This document shows, one piece after another, positions 7,880 through 20,647 of a DNA stretch of 32,559 nt. Both the position numbers and the translations under genes were made by a program. The stretch covers positions 1-32,559 of the forward strand of contig JAPLMW010000091.1 of the NCBI GenBank assembly GCA_026386845.1, read 5' to 3'. The DNA comes from Phycisphaerae bacterium (lineage in GTDB: Bacteria; Planctomycetota; Phycisphaerae; Sedimentisphaerales; UBA12454). The notes below the pieces were generated by a model. That model worked only from the letters and a program-made list of their open reading frames with translations, made no database searches and was not told the DNA's origin. The first letter of the stretch is position 1. The number at the start of each line of letters is the position of its first letter.

Positions 7880-9265
7880 ATGGCATTACCTGTTGTCGCT
7901 ATAATCGGAAGACCAAACGTGGGCAAAAGCTCGCTTTTTAACGCCCTTGCCGGCGAGATGATAAGCATCGTCGAGCCGACCGCAGGCGTTACCAGAGACC
8001 GTGTAAGCACGATAATTGAGCACAATGACCGTTATTTCGAGCTTGTAGATACCGGCGGCTACGGCATCGTCGATTCAGACCAGCTCAAGGAGCATATCGA
8101 AAACCAGATAAAACAGGCGCTCGAGCTGGCAGACCTTGTAATCTTCACAGTTGACATCCGCGACGGCTTAATGCCCCTCGATGAACAAATCGCCCGGCTT
8201 TTGAGAAAGAATAATCTCAACGTGATTCTCGTCGCCAACAAGGCCGATGAGGCGAAAATGTTTCCATCGGCGGCGGAATTTTCAAAGCTCGGCTTTGGAC
8301 ATGCGTTTTGTGTCTCAGCGGCAAACAATCTTAATCAGCAGGTTCTTGTTGAGAAGATAATTGAGATGCTCAAAGACCATATTTCTGAAAAGCCGCGGGA
8401 TGTCGAAATGAAAATCGCCATCGTCGGCAAACGCAACGCAGGCAAGAGCACTTTCACAAATGCCATTGTCGGCGCCGACCGCGTCATTGTAAGTGAAATC
8501 CCGGGCACAACACGCGATTCGGTCGATATCCGCTTTGAAAAGGACGGCAAAACCTTTATCGTTATCGATACCGCAGGCGTAAGAAAAAAAAGTTCCGCCG
8601 TAAAGAATAGTATAGAATTTTACAGCTACGTTAGAGCCGCCAAATCCGTTCAGCAGGCCGATGTGGTGCTGCTTCTTATTGATGCTGCCGAGCCTGTCTC
8701 GCAGGTTGACAAAAAACTCGCCGGCCTTATCGCCGAAGAATACAAGGCCTGTATTCTTGTAGTAAACAAATGGGACCTCGCCAAGGGAAATGCATCGAGC
8801 GATGATTACGCCGATTATCTCGGCAAAACTCTGCCGCAGTTAAGTTACGCCCCCATTGCGTTTACGACCGCTACGGAAAGCAGAAATATCCAGTCGGCGC
8901 TCGACCTTGCCCGCGAGCTTTATAAGCAGGCGACAACAAAGGTCTCCACGCCGCGGCTGAATAAGGCTATTGAGCAGACATTCTCACAGCGTCCCGGCGG
9001 CAAGAGAGGAAGTGTTCAGTTCCCGAAAATCTACTATGCAACCCAGGTTGCGATAAAACCTGTTACCCTGCTTTTGTTCGTCAACAAAACGGAGTTGTTC
9101 GATGAAAATTATAAAAGGTTTCTCATCGGCAGGCTTCGCGACTCTTTAGGTATTGCCGAAGTCCCCATAAGATTATTAGTCCGCCCAAGAAGAAGAGAAA
9201 AAACAGATGGTTCCGCGGACCGGCCTGTCCGACGAGGCTTTAACAAAGGCAGAAGTCAACGTTGA
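7880..9265 (+). CDS. der: Ribosome biogenesis GTPase Der (EngA), two GTPase domains
   Basis: 'IIGRPNVGKSSLFNALAG' and 'IVGKRNAGKSTFTNAIVG'; 'PGTTRDSVD'; 'NKWDLAKG'. Confidence 0.97.
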   Translation: MALPVVAIIGRPNVGKSSLFNALAGEMISIVEPTAGVTRDRVSTIIEHNDRYFELVDTGGYGIVDSDQLKEHIENQIKQALELADLVIFTVDIRDGLMPLDEQIARLLRKNNLNVILVANKADEAKMFPSAAEFSKLGFGHAFCVSAANNLNQQVLVEKIIEMLKDHISEKPRDVEMKIAIVGKRNAGKSTFTNAIVGADRVIVSEIPGTTRDSVDIRFEKDGKTFIVIDTAGVRKKSSAVKNSIEFYSYVRAAKSVQQADVVLLLIDAAEPVSQVDKKLAGLIAEEYKACILVVNKWDLAKGNASSDDYADYLGKTLPQLSYAPIAFTTATESRNIQSALDLARELYKQATTKVSTPRLNKAIEQTFSQRPGGKRGSVQFPKIYYATQVAIKPVTLLLFVNKTELFDENYKRFLIGRLRDSLGIAEVPIRLLVRPRRREKTDGSADRPVRRGFNKGRSQR

Positions 9266-9276
9266 AATTTTAATTG

Positions 9277-9293
9277 TTCAATGCTTGCCCGCC
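9277..9293 (-). repeat. 17-bp repeat GGCGGGCAAGCATTGAA, minus-strand copy upstream of clpC
   Basis: Exact inverted match to 12234..12250. Confidence 0.8.
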
Positions 9294-9577
9294 CCAGGCG
9301 GATAAACTTCGAGGCTATTGTTTTAGAAATACGCTTTTTTCTCTTTTTGACTCCAAAGTTACCCCCATTTCTTGACGATAAATCCCGATAGATGTTCTGC
9401 TGGACAGCTTTACGCCCTATAATACTAAGGGCAGAGCACATAAAGAAAGATAGAACGTATTATTATAGAACTAACTTGATAATAGGTCTTTGGCAATATA
9501 AAATGAAAGACGTGTTTATCTAAATCTGATGTCCGACATCTCATTTTTGATTTTTGATATAAACATAAGGGGTATTT

Positions 9578-12130
<2,553 letters not shown>

Positions 12131-12154
12131 ATTATAGATTACAGAATAAGGAAT

Positions 12155-12186
12155 AAAACCCCGGACAGAAGTGCCGGGGTTTTTTA
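12155..12186 (+). terminator. Intrinsic terminator of clpC
   Basis: AAAACCCCGG-ACAGAAGTG-CCGGGGTTTTTT. Confidence 0.85.
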
Positions 12187-12233
12187 TTGCGCGATTTTTA
12201 ACGAAGAAAAATTGAATATCGAACCACGCCATA

Positions 12234-12250
12234 GGCGGGCAAGCATTGAA
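12234..12250 (+). repeat. 17-bp repeat GGCGGGCAAGCATTGAA, plus-strand copy downstream of clpC
   Basis: Exact inverted match to 9277..9293. Confidence 0.8.
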
Positions 12251-12301
12251 TGATGAATAAATGTGCTCAGGACAGGTAAAGTTGGGGGCTAAACAGATTA
12301 T

Positions 12302-12562
12302 TTATTCTTCGCTGTGCTCGAGCATTTTGCGAAGATATTTGTTTTCGCGGCGCGTAGCCTCCAGGTCAAAAAGCAAATACTTGACTGTCAGCCTTAGATG
12401 GTCAAGCGAATCCTGAAGATTGTCCGTGTCCTGTTTTTGCTTCTGATTGTAAAGCTTTGTTTTTTGTGCGAGCGAAAGAAGCTTCTTGCTCTGCTCGGCA
12501 GGCAGGTTATTAACCTCATTAAGAAGCTCGTTTAACCTCGTTTCAACAGTTGAAATATCCAT
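12302..12562 (-). CDS. Small coiled-coil hypothetical protein (86 aa)
   Basis: 'MDISTVETRLNELLNEVNNLPAEQSKKLLSLAQKTK...LFDLEATRRENKYLRKMLEHSEE', strongly helical. Confidence 0.65.
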   Translation of the reverse strand: MDISTVETRLNELLNEVNNLPAEQSKKLLSLAQKTKLYNQKQKQDTDNLQDSLDHLRLTVKYLLFDLEATRRENKYLRKMLEHSEE

Positions 12563-13007
12563 TCGACACCCTTCTTAGCCAAAGTTTTCTTCTTTAAGCT
12601 CCCTGCAGTTAGAACATATCCATATAAGATTTTGTTGCAAAGTATATGCCATCAAATCGTATTCAATATAAAGTTAATCCATTTGTTCAAAAACAGGGAT
12701 TTGCATACAGCCAGGGCGATGATTTTTTCAGTGGGAAACATTACGTATTTTGCAAGATTTAACGCGGCGTTGCAGAAAATAGACAGGAAAACCAACAGCT
12801 AATTGTTTTATGCAATATAACCTGTTTTCAGATATACAGATATATATCCAGGCCCTGTTGTTTCGGAGTTGGCATATCAAATGGACTTATGCTTGCAGAA
12901 AGGCAGCAGCAAAGGTAAAATTGATAAATAAACCGACCCTCAACCCCGATGTATCGGGATAAATTTCAGGTTGGGGGCTAATAGATAAGTAAAAGAGAAA
13001 AAGCAAA

Positions 13008-13970
13008 ATGGAAAATAAACGGCCTGGAAAATTGTGGCAGGTGCAGTGGTATCTGCTGTTTGCGGGATTAGTTATTGTTGGGGTAGTTCTGTGGGTTGCG
13101 GCGGAGGCGTTTCCGGTTTTTAAGGTCAGCTTCGTGATGGCGGTATATTTTGCGGCGGCGGTCGGCGTGTTCGCACTTCTGCTGCTTGCTGCCGAGGCAG
13201 TCAAAAGCCTTAAAGAGCAGCAGGAAAAGATATTGCAAATCAACGATAATCTGGCCGCGAATAAAAGTCTGCTTGAACAGATAAGTCAGGGAGTGAAACT
13301 GAGTGAAGCCGCGAAAACAATTATTTACCGGGACACCGACAGGCAGCAGCTGCGGGCCTGCGTTATGGAAAAACTGCATCAGCAGGATTTAGACGCGACT
13401 TACGCGATGATAGAAGATATAGCCGGCAGAAGCGAATATAAACAACTCGCAAACGACCTGAAATTAACCGCGGATAAGTACCGGGACGCTACCGATCTCG
13501 AAAGAGTCAACCAGATAATCAGCTATATAGACAAACAGCTTGAACAGTATCAGTGGACGACGGCGAGTGTGCAGATTGAAAGACTGCTTGTCCTTTATCC
13601 GGACTCAGAACAGGCGAAAGTGATGCAGCATAAGCTTGTTGAGAAAAAAGAGCAGCGGAAAAGAGAGTTGCTTGCCGCGTGGGACAAGGCGGTCAAAAAG
13701 GCGGATACGGATTACAGCCTTTCGATACTAAGAGAGCTGGATTTGTATCTTACGCCGAGCGAAGGACTGGCGCTGCAGGAAGCGGCAAGCGAAGTGTTCA
13801 AAAACAAACTGCATAATCTCGGCGTTCAGTTTGCACTTGCCGTGAGCGATAAAAACTGGGAAAGGGCGCTCGAAACAGGACGGGAAATTATCAAAGGCTT
13901 TCCGAACAGCAAAATGGCGGATGAAATCAGGACGAAAACATCTATATTGAAGGAACTGGCGAAGAAGTAA
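13008..13970 (+). CDS. Membrane protein with two TM segments and a helical, TPR-like cytoplasmic region
   Basis: N-terminal hydrophobic segments 'WYLLFAGLVIVGVVLWVAAEAF', 'VMAVYFAAAVGVFALLLLAAEAV'; helical repeats afterwards. Confidence 0.7.
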   Translation: MENKRPGKLWQVQWYLLFAGLVIVGVVLWVAAEAFPVFKVSFVMAVYFAAAVGVFALLLLAAEAVKSLKEQQEKILQINDNLAANKSLLEQISQGVKLSEAAKTIIYRDTDRQQLRACVMEKLHQQDLDATYAMIEDIAGRSEYKQLANDLKLTADKYRDATDLERVNQIISYIDKQLEQYQWTTASVQIERLLVLYPDSEQAKVMQHKLVEKKEQRKRELLAAWDKAVKKADTDYSLSILRELDLYLTPSEGLALQEAASEVFKNKLHNLGVQFALAVSDKNWERALETGREIIKGFPNSKMADEIRTKTSILKELAKK

Positions 13971-13995
13971 AATACTTGCCGCAGGTTTAAATGTC

Positions 13996-14889
13996 TTGAA
14001 ATATAAAATAATAACAATCGGGTCAAGTCCCTGCTGGGACAGGACAATCGAGATTAAAGGCATAAACTGGGGGCAGCATAAAATAATTTCCGCAGCGAAG
14101 ATTGTTCCGGCGGGCAAGGCTCTTAATATCAATAGAGCCCTTGCACAAATGGGGCAGAAAAGCATCGCAGCGGGATTGTGGGGCAGCGATGACTGGAACG
14201 AGATGAAAAAAGCAACGGCTGATTTGAAGAGATTTGTGCAAATCCGGTTTACAAAGGCAAAAGGAAAGACACGCGAAAATATAACCATCATCGACACAGC
14301 AAAAAAACGCCAGATACACCTTCGCAGCAAAAGCAAACTGGCCGGCGGGAAATCACTTTCCGATTTAGATAAGGACCTGCAGAAAATTATAACGAAAGAC
14401 AGCGTTTGCATTTTTACGGGAGCAATGCCTCGGGGAAAGCTTTTAAATAAGACTATTTTGCTGATTGAGGCAGTAAAGAAAAAAGGGGCAAAGATTGTTA
14501 TCGACACATCGGGTTCTGCGCTGAGAAAAATTGCTGCCAAAGGCAGGCTTTTTATTATCAAGCCTAATGTCGAGGAACTTGGCGAACTTGTCGGCAAAAA
14601 AATTCCAAATCAGAAAAATGCGATAATAATTGCTGCAAAAAAACTATTAAAAAAAACCGAATTTGTACTCGTAAGCAGGGCGGGAAAGGGCGCGGTTTTA
14701 ATCGGCAGGGATGCGGTTTTGCCGGCGCGATATGCAGGCAGGAAATACGATGTTTATAATACCGTAGGATGCGGAGATTTTCTGCTGGCGGGATTTATCT
14801 GCGAATTCTGCAGGACTGGAAACGCAGCAAAAGCGATTGAAAAAGGCCTCCGCGCTGCGACGGCAAAAGCGTTCGGCAGAAAAAGCTGA
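13996..14889 (+). CDS. PfkB-family sugar kinase (1-phosphofructokinase-like)
   Basis: 'GSSPCWDRTIEIKG', 'GKALNINRALAQMG', 'CIFTGAMPRG', 'NTVGCGDFLLAGFI'. Confidence 0.88.
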   Translation: MKYKIITIGSSPCWDRTIEIKGINWGQHKIISAAKIVPAGKALNINRALAQMGQKSIAAGLWGSDDWNEMKKATADLKRFVQIRFTKAKGKTRENITIIDTAKKRQIHLRSKSKLAGGKSLSDLDKDLQKIITKDSVCIFTGAMPRGKLLNKTILLIEAVKKKGAKIVIDTSGSALRKIAAKGRLFIIKPNVEELGELVGKKIPNQKNAIIIAAKKLLKKTEFVLVSRAGKGAVLIGRDAVLPARYAGRKYDVYNTVGCGDFLLAGFICEFCRTGNAAKAIEKGLRAATAKAFGRKS

Positions 14890-14895
14890 CCAGCC

Positions 14896-16200
14896 TTAAA
14901 CATTCATCAGGTTTTTTACGGTGTATTGAACGAGAGTTTGTCTGTAGTTTTCGGCTATCTGTTTTATGACGACGGAATCGTCGCCGGGGGCGAGGAATGA
15001 GGCATTCTTAACGGCATCGTAAATTTCAGCAAGGTTCAAATTCTCAGCGACAGTAGCGGGGGCGAAACCTGCCGACGGTTCGCTCGTTTTCAAAAGCAAT
15101 CCCGCCTTTACGAGAAGACTGAGGATTTTTTCCGTAAAGTCGGTCGGGAGATTCAACTGACTGCAAATAAGCTCCAGCGGCACAGGAACATTTTTATTTT
15201 CAAAGGCGATACAAATAAATTTCATAATGTTCATTACCTGCACGTCCGTCGCGAGGAAATATTCCTGATTGCGTTTAGAGGCGGCTTTTTGCGCTTCCTC
15301 GATAGTTTTTAAATTCTGAGTTGTAAAGGTAAGCTGAAGGCCGAAAAGAACAATCAGCCATGTAATAAAAATCCACAAAACGCCCAGAGGCACAAGGCCC
15401 AGCACGCCATAGACGACGCTGGATGGAACAAACTTGACTATATAAAGGCCGAAGACCCACTTTGCAGTTACCCAGGCAATAGCTGCGACCAGTGCGCCCC
15501 AGGCGGCTGCCGCCGATTTTACCTTTGCGTTGGGCATAAGTATATACATCGCATACAATCCGATAAACGCCACGATAAATGGCACGACAGGTCCTATGTA
15601 AGTAAAAATGCTTTTACTGAGATTGCCGGCGAGGCTGTATTGTGTATTGACATAAACGGCGACGCCGAACAGCAGAGGGCCAAGCGTCAGAAAAGCCCAG
15701 TAATTGGCAATCCTTTGAAGCATATTTCGACGCCTTACACCCCATATCATATTAAATGAATTTTCTATGGTAATCAATAACGCGATGGCTGCCCATATAA
15801 TAAATACACTGCTGATAATAGTAATTGAGCCTTTGTTCAGATTGCTGTAAAAGTTGTTGGTAAATTCATCGATTTTCTGCGAGAGGGTGATTTTCTGGGT
15901 CGGGTTGTTCGGGTCGACAGAATATTCAACGTTCTTAATGAAAGCCTGTTCATAGATAAAGTTCCTCAGTTGCGCGCCGATGCCTTCAAAAACGCCGAGA
16001 GAATGGAAAAGCAGAAGCATTACAATCGCAAGCGGCACGATGCCGAAAATCGTATTGTATGCAAGACTGGAAGCCTGTTGGTCCGCTCTGTTTTTATACA
16101 GCAGTTTTATGCATTGAGGCCAGAGCCTTATCTGGAAAAATATAAAGTGTGTGAATTTGCCAATCGTATGAGTCGATTCGGATAATAATTCTTCTGACAT
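14896..16200 (-). CDS. YihY/BrkB-family inner membrane protein
   Basis: 'DQQASSLAYNTIFGIVPLAIVMLLLFHSLGVFE', 'FNMIWGVRRRNMLQRI', 'LGLVPLGVLWIFITWLIVLFGLQLTFT'. Confidence 0.88.
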   Translation of the reverse strand: MSEELLSESTHTIGKFTHFIFFQIRLWPQCIKLLYKNRADQQASSLAYNTIFGIVPLAIVMLLLFHSLGVFEGIGAQLRNFIYEQAFIKNVEYSVDPNNPTQKITLSQKIDEFTNNFYSNLNKGSITIISSVFIIWAAIALLITIENSFNMIWGVRRRNMLQRIANYWAFLTLGPLLFGVAVYVNTQYSLAGNLSKSIFTYIGPVVPFIVAFIGLYAMYILMPNAKVKSAAAAWGALVAAIAWVTAKWVFGLYIVKFVPSSVVYGVLGLVPLGVLWIFITWLIVLFGLQLTFTTQNLKTIEEAQKAASKRNQEYFLATDVQVMNIMKFICIAFENKNVPVPLELICSQLNLPTDFTEKILSLLVKAGLLLKTSEPSAGFAPATVAENLNLAEIYDAVKNASFLAPGDDSVVIKQIAENYRQTLVQYTVKNLMNV

Positions 16201-16203
16201 AAT

Positions 16204-19200
16204 TTAATCCTTTTTAAATATTTTTTCCAGGCCTTTTTCTATCTGTTTTTGAAGTTCCTGTTTTGCCTGCTCTTCGAGAAATTTGCCCATATCAATCTGC
16301 GGTTTGTCAACGGTGCCTTTAAGCGGCAGTGTAATTCTCTGGCCGTTGTGTGTCCAGGGCAGCGTAACGGTCATCTTCATCGACTTGTCAAGACCGATGC
16401 GGCCGCTGAAATTTACAGGCTTATCATTAAAATTCATCTGCATATTGTCGTATTGCAGGATGCCGTCCGCAAGCACAAACTTAGTCGGCAGAACGGTAAT
16501 GTTGGGGTCCGACGAGACGCCGCTAAGCTGCATAATCTGCGATAGGAGCGACGATGCGCCGAGATGCATATTTTCGATTGATAAAATGCCGATAATCGCA
16601 ATTGCGTTTTCGTGTCCCTTTTCAAGCGGTATCGCAAGTTTTTCACAATCGAGGTTTAAGATGCCGGTGATGTTTGTCGCATCGGCGAAAACGGGATTGA
16701 CATATCTCAATAATATATCGGAAGTTTGCTGAGTAATCTGAATTTTATCGAATATTTTTATTTTGCCCGGGGTCTGGAGCATAGCGGGGCTGTCCGTGAA
16801 GTTTGCAGATGCTGCGAAGTTGAGTTTACCGTTATTAACAATTGTAGAAAACGGCGCGATTGTCATAAGCCCGTTTTCGATTTTTACGTTGAAATCGCTT
16901 TTGCCGAGATTCAGCCCCATATATTCAGCGGTATCGAAGCCGAAGGTAGATTTGGCATTAAGATTTTCCCTGAATTGAGCCGGCGCGTTTTTCGGATAAA
17001 CGCTCGAGAACCACAGCGAATCGCTTCTTTTGCCTGTAGCGCTGAAGCCGGCCGGCAGAAACGGCGAAACAATCGAACTGGCCGCGGCGAGGTCATAGTC
17101 AGCCTTGAAATTGCCTTCGGTTTTTGTTTTTGCGCCAAGGTCGGCGTTTGTGATTTTGCCTGAGATTTTTATCTGGGGACTGATTATAGTAAGCTGCGGT
17201 ATATCATAAATTTTTTCGGCAGTGTCGAATTTGCCGACAAAAGATACAGTCATATTCGGCTGTGTGAAAGTTTCCCTGCCGGGCGAGGAGATTTTAAGAT
17301 TTTCCACGGTTATCTGTTTTGTGGATGCTTCAATAATACTGCCGGCTTTTCTGAACGCCAAATCGCCGCGGGCAAAACCGGCAAACTGGGTATTTGCGTC
17401 CATTCCGCCCAGAGCTGCCGCCCAGGCGTTGAGTTTTTCAATCTCAACAGCGAAGTTTGTATTGAACTGCGTCGGCCCCTGAACATCTTTGCCCAAAGGC
17501 GTTGTGAGGTTTGTGATATTTAATTTTCCAAACGACGCTGAAATATCCGCGGTTTTGATGCTGAGCAGCTTTTTGTCGATATCCGCCTGGAAGTCAAAAC
17601 CCGCTGTTGCACAAGGCTCTGAAAGAACCGCACCATCCGGCATCGTTATTACTGCGCCGGTTAAAGATGCGCTGCCGGTGCTCGTAAAAATTCTGTTTGC
17701 CAGCGAGGCTTTACCGATGAGATGAGCTGTGCCGGCAAGCTGCGGTTTTATTTCAATAAATTGGCCGACATCCGACTGCATTTTAGCGAGGTCCAAATCG
17801 GCGATGTAATTCATATTGTCGGTTGTGCCGGAAAGAACAGCTTTTACAAAGGACGAATCCACATTTAACTTTTCGATGGTTATCTGTTCTTGCTGTGAAA
17901 CAAGTTTCGCATCTATTTCGACGGGTTTCGAGAGTATAATCCGTTTTACTGGAAATGTCCCCTCGAGCGCCCAGAGTTTAACTTTGCCTGCCAGTATTCT
18001 TGTGCCGTTTTGTGCTTCGGTGTTTATATTTCCGCTCAATCGGCCGTAGCTGATGTCAAAATCTTCCTTGAAGTTAGCGATGGTTTTTATTTGTTTGAAA
18101 GTTTTCGCGACATCACAATCGAACTGTGCCTGCAATGTATCGGCGGAATCGGCCTTTAAAAAGTCCTCAAGGCTGCGAAGCGTTTTCGGCACCGTTCCTT
18201 TTATATCGGCGGTCAGACCGTCAGCCTCAATTTTCAGGCGGTCAATGTTTATCGTTTTTTCAGTTGTATTAAGATTTACATCGGTCTGGAACTTGGAACT
18301 TTGCAGCCTGTCGCCTTTCAGGAATGCCCCGGCGATGTCGAGGTTTGTCGCGTTGATTGTGCCCTGAAGATTTTCAAACTGGCCTTTCTGCATTTTGGCG
18401 TCTATGTTGGCGTTTACCGTTCCTGCCGCTGAAGCGTTAACGTCAATCGCCGCGAATAGAGGAGAGAGCGTTGAAAGCTCAAGGTTGTTGACTTCTATCG
18501 AAAGTTCGCCTGTGGCGTCCGCCAAAGACCATTGTTTTTTGGAAGTTTTTATATAGCCGGCCGCAGCGATGCCGGAGACCTCATTTGCACCTGCAACATT
18601 CATTGAGACATCGAAACTGCTTTTGCTGCCGAGGGGTCTTAACGCGATTTTGCTGTTTATGTCCCTTAACTCAAGCGTCTGTATGGTCTGATTTTCGTCA
18701 GGTGCGCTGATTTTGAAATTACCTTCGTTTATCGTCAGGTTCAGACGGTCCAGCGGGAAAACAGGTGCCGCAGATTTTTCCGCAGCGGCAGATTTATCGC
18801 CGGTGCTGCTTTGTTCGGTTTTGTGTGTTTGTTTTTCTGTGAGGTTTATCGATAAATAAGGTTTGTCGATTGTCGCTTCGTCAATTACCACTCTTCCGCT
18901 GATAAGCGCAAGATAGCTGGGCCGGGCCGCAATCTGCTCAGCGGTCATTTTTGTTGTGCCGGCGTTATTCGTAAAATTCAGTTTGTCGGCTTTTACGCCC
19001 GCAAACCAGCTCATTGAAAGGGAATCAACCCCCACTTTGCCGTCAATCGCACTATTTACCTTAGAAAGAATTAGATTCTTTCCACTGTTGCTCGACAAAT
19101 ATGCCGGAATTCCCAGGAAGGGTATTAAAAAGAATAAGCACAGGAAAAACATCATCCACAGGAAAACCTTCTTTCCGGAAATTTTCGAGCGGGTCTTTTT

Positions 19201-19236
19201 TTGCGCATTATTTTCGGTCTGCATAGTCCCCTCCAA
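16204..19236 (-). CDS. AsmA-like large protein (1010 aa) with N-terminal TM anchor
   Basis: N-terminal anchor 'VFLWMMFFLCLFFLIPFLGIPAYL', beta-rich repeats, C-terminal AsmA-like 'LPWTHNGQRITLPLKGTVDKPQIDMGKFL'. Confidence 0.75.
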   Translation of the reverse strand: MEGTMQTENNAQKKTRSKISGKKVFLWMMFFLCLFFLIPFLGIPAYLSSNSGKNLILSKVNSAIDGKVGVDSLSMSWFAGVKADKLNFTNNAGTTKMTAEQIAARPSYLALISGRVVIDEATIDKPYLSINLTEKQTHKTEQSSTGDKSAAAEKSAAPVFPLDRLNLTINEGNFKISAPDENQTIQTLELRDINSKIALRPLGSKSSFDVSMNVAGANEVSGIAAAGYIKTSKKQWSLADATGELSIEVNNLELSTLSPLFAAIDVNASAAGTVNANIDAKMQKGQFENLQGTINATNLDIAGAFLKGDRLQSSKFQTDVNLNTTEKTINIDRLKIEADGLTADIKGTVPKTLRSLEDFLKADSADTLQAQFDCDVAKTFKQIKTIANFKEDFDISYGRLSGNINTEAQNGTRILAGKVKLWALEGTFPVKRIILSKPVEIDAKLVSQQEQITIEKLNVDSSFVKAVLSGTTDNMNYIADLDLAKMQSDVGQFIEIKPQLAGTAHLIGKASLANRIFTSTGSASLTGAVITMPDGAVLSEPCATAGFDFQADIDKKLLSIKTADISASFGKLNITNLTTPLGKDVQGPTQFNTNFAVEIEKLNAWAAALGGMDANTQFAGFARGDLAFRKAGSIIEASTKQITVENLKISSPGRETFTQPNMTVSFVGKFDTAEKIYDIPQLTIISPQIKISGKITNADLGAKTKTEGNFKADYDLAAASSIVSPFLPAGFSATGKRSDSLWFSSVYPKNAPAQFRENLNAKSTFGFDTAEYMGLNLGKSDFNVKIENGLMTIAPFSTIVNNGKLNFAASANFTDSPAMLQTPGKIKIFDKIQITQQTSDILLRYVNPVFADATNITGILNLDCEKLAIPLEKGHENAIAIIGILSIENMHLGASSLLSQIMQLSGVSSDPNITVLPTKFVLADGILQYDNMQMNFNDKPVNFSGRIGLDKSMKMTVTLPWTHNGQRITLPLKGTVDKPQIDMGKFLEEQAKQELQKQIEKGLEKIFKKD

Positions 19237-19286
19237 AAAAATTGAAAATGTGGAGTCCGCCTTGTCAATATCTTAGCGGATACTTT

Positions 19287-19847
19287 TTAATCTTTCATGA
19301 TTTCGTCTGTTTTTGCTTTTATAGTCTGGTCAATACTGTCGGTGTATATTTTTGTTAGGCCGTCGATTTCTTTTTTGCCGTTTTCGCGGTCGTCTTCGGT
19401 GATGGTTTTTGCCTTTTCCTCATCTTCAAGTTTCTTGTTGCCGTCTCTTCTGATATTTCTAATACTTACCTTTGACTGTTCGCCTAACTGTTTTACCTGC
19501 GATGCAAGCTGTTTTCTTCTTTCGCCGGAGAGCGGCGGAATGCTGAGCCTGACTACCTTGCCGTCGCTGATAGGCGCGATGGAAAGGTTGCTGTTTTTAA
19601 TCGCCTTTTCGATTTCTTTTATCGAGGCGGGGTCAAAAGGCTTTATTATAATCATATTCGCCTCCGGCGCGGAAAGTGAGGCGAGCTGCCGCAGCGGCGT
19701 GGGCGTTCCATAATATTCCACCCTGATATTCTCAACAAGGCCTGTCGAGGCCCGGCCTGTCCTGACGGATTTGAACTCGCTGTGCAGATGCTCAAGAACT
19801 TTTTGCATCATATTTTTGTGTTCGTTGACAATTTTCTGTGTCGGCAT
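19287..19847 (-). CDS. frr: Ribosome recycling factor
   Basis: 'VLEHLHSEFKSVRTGRASTGLVENIRVEYYGTPTPLRQLASLSAPEANMIIIKPFD'. Start set at MPTQK (AGGAG upstream) rather than the track's 19895. Confidence 0.96.
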   Translation of the reverse strand: MPTQKIVNEHKNMMQKVLEHLHSEFKSVRTGRASTGLVENIRVEYYGTPTPLRQLASLSAPEANMIIIKPFDPASIKEIEKAIKNSNLSIAPISDGKVVRLSIPPLSGERRKQLASQVKQLGEQSKVSIRNIRRDGNKKLEDEEKAKTITEDDRENGKKEIDGLTKIYTDSIDQTIKAKTDEIMKD

Positions 19848-19863
19848 AATCCGCTCCTGTAAA

Positions 19864-20586
19864 TTAAGAGATAATTGTACCGATTTTTTCGCCAAAAAGC
19901 GCTTTTGTGATATTGCCCTTCTGGAAGATGTTCAAAACAATAATCGGAATTTTGCTTTCGCTGCACAAACTTATCGCCGAATGGTCCATAACTTTAAGAT
20001 TTTTATTAAGCACATCCTGATACGAAAGTTTATCGAAGAGTTTCGCTTTTGGATTTTTAACCGGGTCATCGTCATAAACGCCGTCAACTTTTGTCGCCTT
20101 TATAAGCACATCAGCATCAAGTTCCGATGCCCGCAGGGCGGCGCAGGTGTCGGTCGAAAAGAAAGGATTGCCCGTTCCACCCGCGAGAATGGTAATTCTG
20201 TCCTGCTCGAGATGCCTGATAGCTCTTCTGCGGATGAAAGGCTCACATATAGCCGAAACTTCTATCGCACTTAAGACCCGCGTCGGCTGCCCTATTTTTT
20301 CGAGCGTCTCCTGTAAGGCACAGGCATTGATTACGGTAGCGAGCATTCCCATATAATCAGCGGTGTGGCGAGGAATATGACTTTTTCGGCTGAAGGCTTC
20401 ACCGCGAAGGAAGTTTCCTCCTCCGACGACAATGGCGATTTGCGTGCCGAGTTTTTGTATCTGGACTATTCTTTCGGCGATAGATTCGAGCTGCTCGCCG
20501 TCGATGCCGAACCCGCCCGCTTTGCAGAAACTTTCGCCGCTGAGTTTAAGAAGAACCCGTTTGTATTTTAGCTCGCCCATCTGCAT
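19864..20586 (-). CDS. pyrH: UMP kinase
   Basis: 'KRVLLKLSGESFCKAGGFGID', 'IAIVVGGGNFLRG', 'TADYMGMLATVINACALQ'. Confidence 0.97.
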   Translation of the reverse strand: MQMGELKYKRVLLKLSGESFCKAGGFGIDGEQLESIAERIVQIQKLGTQIAIVVGGGNFLRGEAFSRKSHIPRHTADYMGMLATVINACALQETLEKIGQPTRVLSAIEVSAICEPFIRRRAIRHLEQDRITILAGGTGNPFFSTDTCAALRASELDADVLIKATKVDGVYDDDPVKNPKAKLFDKLSYQDVLNKNLKVMDHSAISLCSESKIPIIVLNIFQKGNITKALFGEKIGTIIS

Positions 20587-20647
20587 AGTCCCTTAGTTAT
20601 AGATTAAGCAAGACAGCCCCGGCAAAACCGCAGGCTGTATAATTATA

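Noticed and set aside
13728-14597. 289-aa minus-strand ORF
   Set aside because: Antisense to the TPR-like and PfkB genes; low-complexity Ser/Phe/Leu composition typical of a shadow frame.
16283-17163. Several plus-strand ORFs opposite the AsmA-like gene
   Set aside because: Shadow frames of a 1010-aa gene; none has a domain or credible start.
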